A stretch of 64,000 nt of DNA from Novosphingobium sp. (lineage in GTDB: Bacteria > Pseudomonadota > Alphaproteobacteria > Sphingomonadales > Sphingomonadaceae). The notes beneath the pieces were generated by a model, which saw nothing but the letters and a program-made list of their open reading frames with translations, had not been told where the DNA came from and searched no databases. Position numbers and translations under genes: made by a program. Below, piece by piece: positions 16,432-23,674 of this stretch. The stretch covers positions 276,089-340,088 of the forward strand of contig JACKKX010000004.1 in NCBI GenBank assembly GCA_024236215.1, written 5' to 3'. The first letter of the stretch is position 1; each line of letters begins with the position of its first letter.

Positions 16432-19400
16432 ATGCTACGCCGCATGCTCGAAGCCGATCAAATTGAAAGCTTTATAGCCGAATGGCGCGGCACCGGCGGC
16501 AGCGAACTCGCAAACACCCAGTCCTTCATCAACGGGCTGGCCCGGCTCCTCGGCGTCGATCCCCCGCGCGGCGCCAAGGCTGACGACACCGCCAACGATT
16601 ACGTCTTCGAACGCCGCGTCTTTCAGGACAATGGCGACGGCACCGAAAGCTTCGGCCGGATCGACTGCTACAAGCGCAGCTGCTTCATCCTTGAAGCCAA
16701 GCAAGGCAGCGAGGCTGACCGGGCCGCAGCGGACAAGGGCGAGGATGATCTCGACATCTTCGGCCAGACGGCAAAAGCCCGCGTCGCCCGCGGCACCGCC
16801 CGGCGCGGCACACCCGGATGGGCCAAGGCGATGGTGCAGGCCAAGGGCCAGGCCGAACGCTACGCCAAGGCGCTGCCCATCGATCATGGCTGGCCGCCGT
16901 TCCTGCTCGTCGCCGACATCGGCTATTGCATCGAGGTCTATGCCGACTTCACCGGCACCGGCAAAGCCTACGCCCAGTTCCCCGACCGGGCGCGGTACCG
17001 GATCATGCTTGAGGACCTGCGCGACGAAGATGTGCGTGACCGCCTGCGCGCCATCTGGACCGATCCCAAGAGCCTCGATCCCACCGCCCGCGCCGCCCGT
17101 GTTACCCGCGACATTGCCGATCTGCTCGCCACCGTCGCCCGCCGGCTAGAAAAGCGTGGCTATGATGCCGAGACCACCAGCGGCTTCCTCATGCGCGTGC
17201 TGTTCACGATGTTCGCCGAGGACAGCAAGCTGATCCCCGAGGGCAGCTTCACCCAGCTCCTCAAGAACCAGCGCGCCCACCCGGAGCATCTCGAACACCA
17301 GCTTTCCGCGCTGTGGGCAGCAATGGACAAGGGCGAGTTCTCCCCTGCGCTCGGAGTGCCGCTTCGGAAGTTCAACGGCTACCTCTTCAAGGAGCGCACC
17401 GCGCTGCCCCTCGATGCCGAGGAGCTCGAGGTGCTGATTCAGGCCGCTGAGCATGTTTGGACCGAGGTCGAACCTGCGATCTTCGGCACCCTGCTCGAAC
17501 GCGCGCTCAACCCCAAGGAGCGGGCCAAGCTCGGCGCGCATTACACCCCCCGCGCCTATGTCGAGCGGCTGATCGGCCCCACCATCATGGAACCGCTGCG
17601 CGCCGATTGGGACGGGGTGCGCGGCGCGGCTGCCACCCTGATCGAAGAGGGCAAGGCGGGCGAGGCCAAGGCCTTTGTCGAGGCGTTCCATTCCCGGCTC
17701 GCCCAGACCAGGGTGCTCGATCCCGCCTGCGGCACCGGCAACTTCCTCTATGTCGCCATGGCGCGTATGAAGGAGCTGGAGGGCGAGGTGCTCGATCTGC
17801 TGGTCGAACTCGGTGACGACCAGTATGTCGCCGAGCTCACCGGGCACACCATCACGCCCGAAAACTTCCTCGGTATCGAGATCAACCCGCGCGCCGCGGC
17901 GATTGCGCAGCTGGTGCTGTGGATCGGCTACCTGCAATGGCATTTCCGGGTGAACGGCGCGGATCGCACCCCGCCCGAGCCGATCCTGCGCGACGTCAAG
18001 ACCATCGAAAACCGCGATGCCCTGATCGAGTGGGACGAGAAGGTTGCGGAGCTGGACGAGGCTGGAAACCCGGTCACCCGCTGGGACGGCGAAACGATGA
18101 AGGAGCACCCCGTCACCGGCAAGCTGGTGCCCGACGAAACGGCACAGGTTAGCGTATTCCGCTATGTCAAACCGCGCGCGACGAAGTGGCCAAAGGCGGA
18201 TTTCATTGTCGGCAACCCGCCGTTCATTGGCGGCAAGGATGTGCGCGACCGTCTGGGTGATGGCTATTTCAAGGCGCTATTCGCTACCACCGACGTGCCC
18301 GAGAGCGCTGATTTCGTCATGCATTGGTGGGACAAGGCAGCAACCGCCGTGCGCAAGTCAGGCACGCGCCGGTTCGGCTTCGTCACCACCAATTCGATTA
18401 CGCAGGTGTTTAGCCGCCGGGTGATTGCCAAGCATCTGGATGCCAAGGACCGGGTGAGCCTGCTGTTCGCTATCCCGAACCACCCCTGGGTGGACGAGAA
18501 GGATGGAGCCGCCGTGCGCATCGCCATGACGGTCGCCGCGCCGGGCAAGGCGGCGGGCTATCACTGGAATGTTGCCGACGAAAGCGGCGCGCCCGATCAT
18601 CTCGTTTACACCGAGAGGGTCGGCCAGATCAGTTCCGACCTGAGGATCGGGGCTGATGTGACTTCCACAGTCGCTCTCAGAGCTAATGAAAAACTGGCGT
18701 CGCGCGGCGTTCAATTGATGGGCGATGGATTCATCTTGGCACCGGAAGAGGCTGCCAGCCATGCGAAGGTTCGAATCCTCCCGCCCCAGCCATCCGCGCT
18801 ACCTGACTGCCCCTCCCCGAATAGGATTCGAACTGACGGCCAAGAATCTGCTGTAATCTTTGACTATCGAAATGGCCGTGACCTCGCCTCACGCCCTCGC
18901 GGTGTGAAGGTGATTGACCTCTATGGGATGAGCGAAGCCGAGGTGCGTGAGCGGCATCCAACGGTGTACCAACATGTGCTGGCGACCGTAAAACCCCATC
19001 GCGACCAGAACAACCGCGCCAGCTATCGAGACAACTGGTGGTTGTTTGGCGAGCAGCGTTCAGAGCTGCGTAAAGCTCTTCGTGGGGTAAGCAGGTACAT
19101 CGCCACCATCGAAACGGCCAAGCACCGGGTTTTCCAGTTTTTGCCGATGTCGATCCTGCCCGACAACAAACTGGCCTGTATTGCCCTCGACGACGCATAT
19201 GCATTGGGTGTCCTATCAAGCCGCCTACATGTGGCGTGGGCGATAGCGAGCGGCGGGCGGCTCGGCATGGGCGATGACCCTGTGTACGTGAAATCGCGCT
19301 GCTTCGACCCTTTCCCATTCCCCGCTGACGTTCCCGAACCGCTGAAAGACAAGATCCGGGCCGAGGCCGAGGCGCTCGATGCGCTGCGCAAGCGGGTGCT

Positions 19401-19956
19401 CGAAAGCCATGAGGACCTGACCCTCACCAAGCTTTACAACGTGCTCGAAGCGCTGCGGGAGGGCCGCGCGCTGACCGATGCCGAGCGCGACATGCATGAT
19501 CGCGGGCTCGTGACCCTGATCCGCCAGCACCACGACGCCATCGATGCGCTGGTCGCCGAAGCTTATGGCTGGCCCGCTGACCTATCCGACGAGGAAATCC
19601 TCACACGCCTCGTCGCCCTCAACAAGGAGCGCGCCGCCGAGGAAGCCCGCGGCCTGATCCGCTGGCTGCGTCCCGAATATCAGGCACCGGACTACAAGGC
19701 CCCCGTCACCCAGGCGCTCGACCTTGGCGAAACAGCCGCCGCGCTGCCCGACAACGTCATCCCCTGGCCCGGCTCGCTCCCCGAACAGGTCAGCGCCGTC
19801 CAATCCATCCTCACCGCCGCCGCCACGCCCCTAGCGCCGCAGGATGTCGCCCGAGCCTTCAAAGGCAAACGCGCCGCCACCGTCCGCCCGGTGCTGGACG
19901 CGCTCGCCGGCATCGGCATGGCAAGGCGGTTGAAGGACGGACGATACGCGGCGTGA
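16432..19956 (+). CDS. Type IIG/IIL restriction-methyltransferase (MmeI-like), single polypeptide
   Basis: A 1,174-residue protein that probably both methylates adenine and cuts DNA. The N-terminus (FIAEWRGTGGSELANTQSFINGLARLLGV) is the MmeI N-domain pattern. A PD-(D/E)XK-like nuclease signature follows: GRID (D78) and ILEAK (E88, K90). A helical linker leads to the gamma-class N6-adenine methyltransferase with SAM motif I DPACGTGNFLY (about D430) and catalytic NPPF (about N595). The region from about residue 730 to 950 is the expected target-recognition domain and is visibly less GC-rich. A winged-helix-like C-terminus (DVARAFKGKRAATVRPVL) ends the protein. It is longer than MmeI (about 920). 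No separate restriction or specificity subunit is nearby. The first of two Met codons, 16432 or 16444, may be the start. Confidence 0.88.
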   Translation: MLRRMLEADQIESFIAEWRGTGGSELANTQSFINGLARLLGVDPPRGAKADDTANDYVFERRVFQDNGDGTESFGRIDCYKRSCFILEAKQGSEADRAAADKGEDDLDIFGQTAKARVARGTARRGTPGWAKAMVQAKGQAERYAKALPIDHGWPPFLLVADIGYCIEVYADFTGTGKAYAQFPDRARYRIMLEDLRDEDVRDRLRAIWTDPKSLDPTARAARVTRDIADLLATVARRLEKRGYDAETTSGFLMRVLFTMFAEDSKLIPEGSFTQLLKNQRAHPEHLEHQLSALWAAMDKGEFSPALGVPLRKFNGYLFKERTALPLDAEELEVLIQAAEHVWTEVEPAIFGTLLERALNPKERAKLGAHYTPRAYVERLIGPTIMEPLRADWDGVRGAAATLIEEGKAGEAKAFVEAFHSRLAQTRVLDPACGTGNFLYVAMARMKELEGEVLDLLVELGDDQYVAELTGHTITPENFLGIEINPRAAAIAQLVLWIGYLQWHFRVNGADRTPPEPILRDVKTIENRDALIEWDEKVAELDEAGNPVTRWDGETMKEHPVTGKLVPDETAQVSVFRYVKPRATKWPKADFIVGNPPFIGGKDVRDRLGDGYFKALFATTDVPESADFVMHWWDKAATAVRKSGTRRFGFVTTNSITQVFSRRVIAKHLDAKDRVSLLFAIPNHPWVDEKDGAAVRIAMTVAAPGKAAGYHWNVADESGAPDHLVYTERVGQISSDLRIGADVTSTVALRANEKLASRGVQLMGDGFILAPEEAASHAKVRILPPQPSALPDCPSPNRIRTDGQESAVIFDYRNGRDLASRPRGVKVIDLYGMSEAEVRERHPTVYQHVLATVKPHRDQNNRASYRDNWWLFGEQRSELRKALRGVSRYIATIETAKHRVFQFLPMSILPDNKLACIALDDAYALGVLSSRLHVAWAIASGGRLGMGDDPVYVKSRCFDPFPFPADVPEPLKDKIRAEAEALDALRKRVLESHEDLTLTKLYNVLEALREGRALTDAERDMHDRGLVTLIRQHHDAIDALVAEAYGWPADLSDEEILTRLVALNKERAAEEARGLIRWLRPEYQAPDYKAPVTQALDLGETAAALPDNVIPWPGSLPEQVSAVQSILTAAATPLAPQDVARAFKGKRAATVRPVLDALAGIGMARRLKDGRYAA

Positions 19957-19959
19957 GCT

Positions 19960-21336
19960 ATGGCGAATAGGAAGGATCAACTCCACGCAGACGTTTCGTT
20001 TATCTTTGAGGAATGCGTGCGCCTGAACCAATTGGTGAAGGAAGGGAAATTCAGTTCGCTCCCCCGTGAAGACGCGTTTTGCGACCTCCCTCACCCCACC
20101 TACAATTGGCCGAACGGGAAAATGCTCTGCAGCCGCGCAGGATATGACCGGTTAGGGTCTCTTACGCGCACAGCATTAGCGCGCGCCAACTTGGAGCGGC
20201 GCGTGTCCCTTTCATCGGCGCGGAAGGTGCTCGCCGAAATTTTGGTTCGAAAGTTCCTGCGCGAAAAGCGTCCGATCGACATCATGAATGTCGATCGGGC
20301 TTTGTCGGAAACGGCGAGGCGATGCGGCAGAAGCTGCGAGGATATCACACACTTTATCCCTTGCCACCTCATGGCACCACAGAGCCCCGCCTCATTTGAG
20401 ATCGGACCGATCAGGTTCCTGAACCAGTCAACATTCCGGAGCGCCCTCGCAGCATCAATCCGATCAAACCGTCGGCTTGGCCACCAGATGACGCGGCGCT
20501 CGATCTCGCAGGCCATAGAATACTACCGCAATTTCGGATGGGTCGCCGAAGTGAAGGTGATCGGCTGTGACAAGAAGATCTCAGAGATGACAGCTGCCAG
20601 AGCTGCCTTGGCGGCACTTAACTGTCTTCATGTCCTGATCGGAGCGGGGCACTCGACAGAAATGCAGGTGGGTGGCCCGGGATTGGCGAATGATCGCAGA
20701 GCGGGCTTCAGCGTCGAAGCTGATGGCAGCCTATCCTACATGGTTACCTACGGTGGGCAAGGCAACGTCGGCTTCGATGACGATTGGATGGACCTCTTCT
20801 CCGGAGCGGACGCCCAGGAAATCATCGCCAACCTTGGCATCGCCCTCGAACAAGCTGTCAATCCGGCATTGCAGCGCCCGCTCAGCGAAAGGCTACTCGA
20901 TGCAATGCAGTGGTATGGTGAAGCCGTGAGAGAACCGTCCCAAGGCGCCAAGGCAGTGAAATATGTAACCGCCCTTGAACGGATGGTGATGACGGACGAG
21001 AAGGATGACATCGCAAGCCTCGTGTCATCGCGAGTTGCTGCGCTCTGCCTGGACGAACCGACTGTTGAATGCCGGGATCGGTGGCAAAACGAAGTCCGAA
21101 GAGCGTATGATATACGTTCGAGGCTCGTGCACGGTTCAGTTTCGCCCACATCAGTGATTGTTTTCGACGGCGTTCGGCTTGGATCGCACCTCGCTCGCAG
21201 TACTTTGCTCAGCGCAGCCAAGCTGCTCGGTGAAAGGGGACTGCGTGACGAGAAAGCTGCCAATCGGGATCTGGCGCGCTATTACGATCAAATTGTTCAT
21301 CACGTTGACGCGGTAATAATGCAACACGCTGCCTAG
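19960..21336 (+). CDS. HEPN-domain (Apea-like) protein coupled to the restriction-methyltransferase
   Basis: A 458-residue protein beginning 3 bases after the methyltransferase stop, so almost certainly co-transcribed with it. Residues about 325-400 (AVKYVTALERMVM ... RRAYDIRSRLVHG) match the Apea-like HEPN pattern, and R386-SRLV-H391 is a well-formed R-x4-H ribonuclease motif. HEPN proteins are RNases in toxin-antitoxin and abortive-infection systems. The N-terminal 300 residues are not recognised. I infer a defence accessory or back-up role from position, not from a known pairing. Codon use is less biased than in the neighbouring chromosome-type genes. Confidence 0.7.
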   Translation: MANRKDQLHADVSFIFEECVRLNQLVKEGKFSSLPREDAFCDLPHPTYNWPNGKMLCSRAGYDRLGSLTRTALARANLERRVSLSSARKVLAEILVRKFLREKRPIDIMNVDRALSETARRCGRSCEDITHFIPCHLMAPQSPASFEIGPIRFLNQSTFRSALAASIRSNRRLGHQMTRRSISQAIEYYRNFGWVAEVKVIGCDKKISEMTAARAALAALNCLHVLIGAGHSTEMQVGGPGLANDRRAGFSVEADGSLSYMVTYGGQGNVGFDDDWMDLFSGADAQEIIANLGIALEQAVNPALQRPLSERLLDAMQWYGEAVREPSQGAKAVKYVTALERMVMTDEKDDIASLVSSRVAALCLDEPTVECRDRWQNEVRRAYDIRSRLVHGSVSPTSVIVFDGVRLGSHLARSTLLSAAKLLGERGLRDEKAANRDLARYYDQIVHHVDAVIMQHAA

Positions 21337-21564
21337 GAGTCGGGTGCTACAACGCGGGCGAACCAAGCTTCCTCATGCGCGGACCAGGTACATTGAACCG
21401 CATTCACATGTTGCTGCCGGGACGTGATACTTTCGGCAAGCGCGCTTTGACCGCCCTTACATGCCTAGAACATTTATCCAGTTCTAGCGAAATAGCTAGA
21501 CAGGCATAAGGCTTTTGGAACGCGCCCGTGGATTGTGAAATGCGACCCCGCCTCCCAACCGAAA

Positions 21565-22089
21565 TCACTGAAACGGCGCCAGCTGCGCGATCGACCTGTT
21601 CTGCTCGGCCCGTGCTGCTTGTCCCCACAGCTGCTTTCGATAGGCCCGCTCCCCATGGAGCTGCCGCACCTCGCGGAACATCATGGCAAGCTGGAATACG
21701 GTCATCGGCGCGCGCCAATATCGGTTTGAGAGCCGCCCCTCGATCTCAGCGAGCAAGTGTGGCCGTTCCCGGTCGGTTGCAGCGACCAAAGCTGCGGCGA
21801 TATCGCGGCCGCTGGCAATGCTGTGCATGCGCGCGACAAGTGGGAAGATGACTGCACCGATCGCGGTCAGGCTGATCGCAGCAACACCGGGGATGAACAC
21901 CTCCCTGCGTTCGGGCGTGACGCCGAGGACGAACGCGGCGAGGGTTGCGACCCCGAATGCAATGATGGCGGCCAGAGGAACTGAGACCGCGATCGGGTGG
22001 CGGCTTGCGAAGAACCGGGCGCGGCTGATGAGGCCGGGGTGCGGCAATCCAGCGATAGGCTGGGCATTTGCGGTATGTTTGTCGGTCAT
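21565..22089 (-). CDS. Small membrane protein of the mobile-element backbone, unknown function
   Basis: A 174-residue protein with two hydrophobic segments (about 33-55 and 65-85) and a soluble Arg/Glu-rich C-terminal half ending in a Gln/Ala-rich tail. Reading direction and position place it at the far end of the parA-His-rich-protein series of the plasmid-like element. Nothing identifies its role. The upstream gap 21337-21564 holds no gene I can support. Confidence 0.55.
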   Translation of the reverse strand: MTDKHTANAQPIAGLPHPGLISRARFFASRHPIAVSVPLAAIIAFGVATLAAFVLGVTPERREVFIPGVAAISLTAIGAVIFPLVARMHSIASGRDIAAALVAATDRERPHLLAEIEGRLSNRYWRAPMTVFQLAMMFREVRQLHGERAYRKQLWGQAARAEQNRSIAQLAPFQ

Positions 22090-22155
22090 GGTGATTTCCT
22101 TGTTTGAAGCACGAGGGAGGCGGTGCTGTTCATGCGCACTGGGGAGCGGCGGGCA

Positions 22156-22479
22156 TCAATCGCTGCGCGTGTGATCGAACCCGCCGGCGCCAGTGCCCGA
22201 CCAGTGATCGAAGCTGCTGCCGGTCGACCCGAAATCATGGTGGTGATGGTCATGACGGTGATGATGGTCGTGGTGGCTGTGGCTGTGGTGAGTGTGGTGG
22301 TCGTCCCGGCGGTCCAGATTCACGCCGAAGGGGTTGCCACCGACATCGACACCGCCGATGCCGGGGGTGATCATGGGAAGGCCGGTGGCGGGGTTGATTC
22401 TGGGCCCCTCGTCGATGGGGGCGCATGGCGGGGTGCTCGAGCTGGTGAACAGGCCGGTCAACCATTGGAACAGTCGCAT
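22156..22479 (-). CDS. Small His-rich protein of the mobile-element backbone
   Basis: A 107-residue protein with a short amphipathic N-terminus (MRLFQWLTGLF), the phrase INPATGLPMI..IGGVDVGGNPFG and a tail with about 20 histidines in short clusters separated by Asp and Ser. The INPATGLPM segment occurs in small proteins in many proteobacteria, from memory. The His tail could bind metals such as Ni or Zn, but that is inference. It is read in the same direction as the partition genes upstream. Confidence 0.6.
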   Translation of the reverse strand: MRLFQWLTGLFTSSSTPPCAPIDEGPRINPATGLPMITPGIGGVDVGGNPFGVNLDRRDDHHTHHSHSHHDHHHRHDHHHHDFGSTGSSFDHWSGTGAGGFDHTRSD

Positions 22480-22530
22480 GGGTATCTCCTGTCATTGAAG
22501 GGCTGTCGGTGCACGGCCCTTGGGGTGGTG

Positions 22531-22575
22531 CCCACATGTTCACACGTTCACATGGGCATAGTCTCACATTCTCAC
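22531..22575. repeat. TTCACA/CACATG repeat cluster downstream of the partition genes
   Basis: CCCACATGTTCACACGTTCACATGGG carries two TTCACA units 9 bases apart flanked by CCCACATG and CATGGG, followed by two further CTCAC units. The words recur in the palindromes at 22949 and 23611, so this is probably a third, more diverged member of the same set of partition-protein sites. Confidence 0.5.
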
Positions 22576-22627
22576 TTCAACTCATACCCCTCAAAATCCT
22601 GCCTTTTCTCTTGTTCCCTGGGATCGA

Positions 22628-22894
22628 CTAGCGGCCAATGGGGCTCTCGCCGTACTTGCGCAGGACGTCGTCGAAGGCTTCGGCCATCAGATCCTGAAGG
22701 CTGAGGCCATGGCGGCGCGCGCAGGTGTGGAGCGCCAGCGACAGCTCGGGTGCGAAGTAGCCGGAGATTGCCTTGCGGCCGACGCGGCTCGGCGGGGTGG
22801 GAACCTGAGCGACGACAGGTGCGGATCCGGTTGGCGCAGGTGCCGCTCCGTCATCCTTGGGTTTCCGATCGGCAAGGTTAGCGAAGCGGTTCAT
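22628..22894 (-). CDS. Ribbon-helix-helix partner of ParA (small ParB/ParG-type centromere-binding protein)
   Basis: An 88-residue protein with a Pro/Ala-rich flexible N-terminus and a C-terminal ribbon-helix-helix-like fold ([44 protein letters not shown]). It overlaps the ParA stop by ATGA, the usual layout of type Ib partition cassettes where the small RHH protein binds the centromere and represses the operon. Candidate binding palindromes flank and lie inside parA. Confidence 0.75.
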   Translation of the reverse strand: MNRFANLADRKPKDDGAAPAPTGSAPVVAQVPTPPSRVGRKAISGYFAPELSLALHTCARRHGLSLQDLMAEAFDDVLRKYGESPIGR

Positions 22895-23592
22895 GCGGAT
22901 TTCCTCTTGTGCGCCTGAGACTGTGAGCGTGTGGACATGTGGAGCTGTTCACATGCCCACATGTGCAGCTGTTCAATCTCGCCCGCTGCTTTGCCGTCGG
23001 GATCGAACTCGAACACGGTCTGCCCACCTGCAACGGCATGGCGATAGGCCGCGCGGTCCGGCAGGATGATGGGGCAGGTCTGGCCGCCGAACCCGGTCAC
23101 CAGTTCGCGGGCATCGGCATAGATGTGCGGGGCATGGGGCGGTCCGGCAGTGAACACGACGAAGGCAGGGCGCGCGAGCAGCTCGACCAAGCGGATGGTC
23201 GTGCGCATCGCCGCAAGGTCGAAGGCGCTGGGGCGGCACGGGATCAGCACCACATCGGCGCATTCGGCTGCTTTGCTGGCCGCAAAATCGGCGTGTGGCG
23301 GCGTGTCGATCACGATCAGCTCGGCGCCCTGTGCGGCGGCGACCGCGATCTTCGCCGGGATGCGCAGCGGGGCACTGTCGATCACCTCCGGCGGCGCGCC
23401 TTGCCGCCACTCAGCCCATTGCGAGGCGCTGGCCTGCGGGTCGGTGTCGATCAGCAGGCTGATGTGCCCTGCACGGGCGGCCGCGGCAGCGAGATGGATG
23501 GCCAGCGTGGTCTTCCCGGCACCGCCCTTCTGACTGATGATCGCGACTGTCCGCGCTGATGTATGGGTGTGGGGATGTGAGGGCGTGGTCAT
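22891..23592 (-). CDS. parA: ParA-family partition ATPase
   Basis: A 233-residue Walker-type ATPase that segregates plasmid or element copies. The deviant Walker A motif KGGAGKTT (residues 22-29) includes the signature lysine, followed by [11 protein letters not shown] (Walker A') and LIVIDTPPH (Walker B). There is no N-terminal helix-turn-helix, so it is the short type Ib form. The ATG at 23590-23592 follows ATGAGGA. The C-terminus contains an in-phase duplication ([15 protein letters not shown]) created by DNA repeats that match a palindrome upstream of the gene. Confidence 0.93.
   Translation of the reverse strand: MTTPSHPHTHTSARTVAIISQKGGAGKTTLAIHLAAAAARAGHISLLIDTDPQASASQWAEWRQGAPPEVIDSAPLRIPAKIAVAAAQGAELIVIDTPPHADFAASKAAECADVVLIPCRPSAFDLAAMRTTIRLVELLARPAFVVFTAGPPHAPHIYADARELVTGFGGQTCPIILPDRAAYRHAVAGGQTVFEFDPDGKAAGEIEQLHMWACEQLHMSTRSQSQAHKRKSA
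22949..22966. repeat. Partition-site-like palindrome inside the parA 3' end
   Basis: TCACATGCCCACATGTG followed by C is, with one mismatch at the final base, the reverse complement of the perfect palindrome at 23611-23628. It lies in the last codons of parA. A shared binding site for the RHH protein is the simplest reading. Confidence 0.6.
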
Positions 23593-23610
23593 GTGCGGTG
23601 GTCCTCATGT

Positions 23611-23628
23611 TCACATGTGGGCATGTGA
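23611..23628. repeat. Partition-site-like palindrome upstream of parA
   Basis: TCACATG-TGGG-CATGTGA is a perfect 7-base inverted repeat 18 bases before the parA start, surrounded by degenerate GTG-rich copies (23560-23650). Its position allows both centromere function and autorepression of parA. Confidence 0.65.
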
Positions 23629-23674
23629 GGCTGTGCGGGTGTGCGGACGTAGGGATCCGGGGGCATCATCGCGG

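Noticed and set aside
16432-19956. A BREX or DISARM system
   Set aside because: The methyltransferase carries its own N-terminal nuclease signature and MmeI-like start, and no BrxL, PglZ, DrmA/B or helicase genes accompany it.
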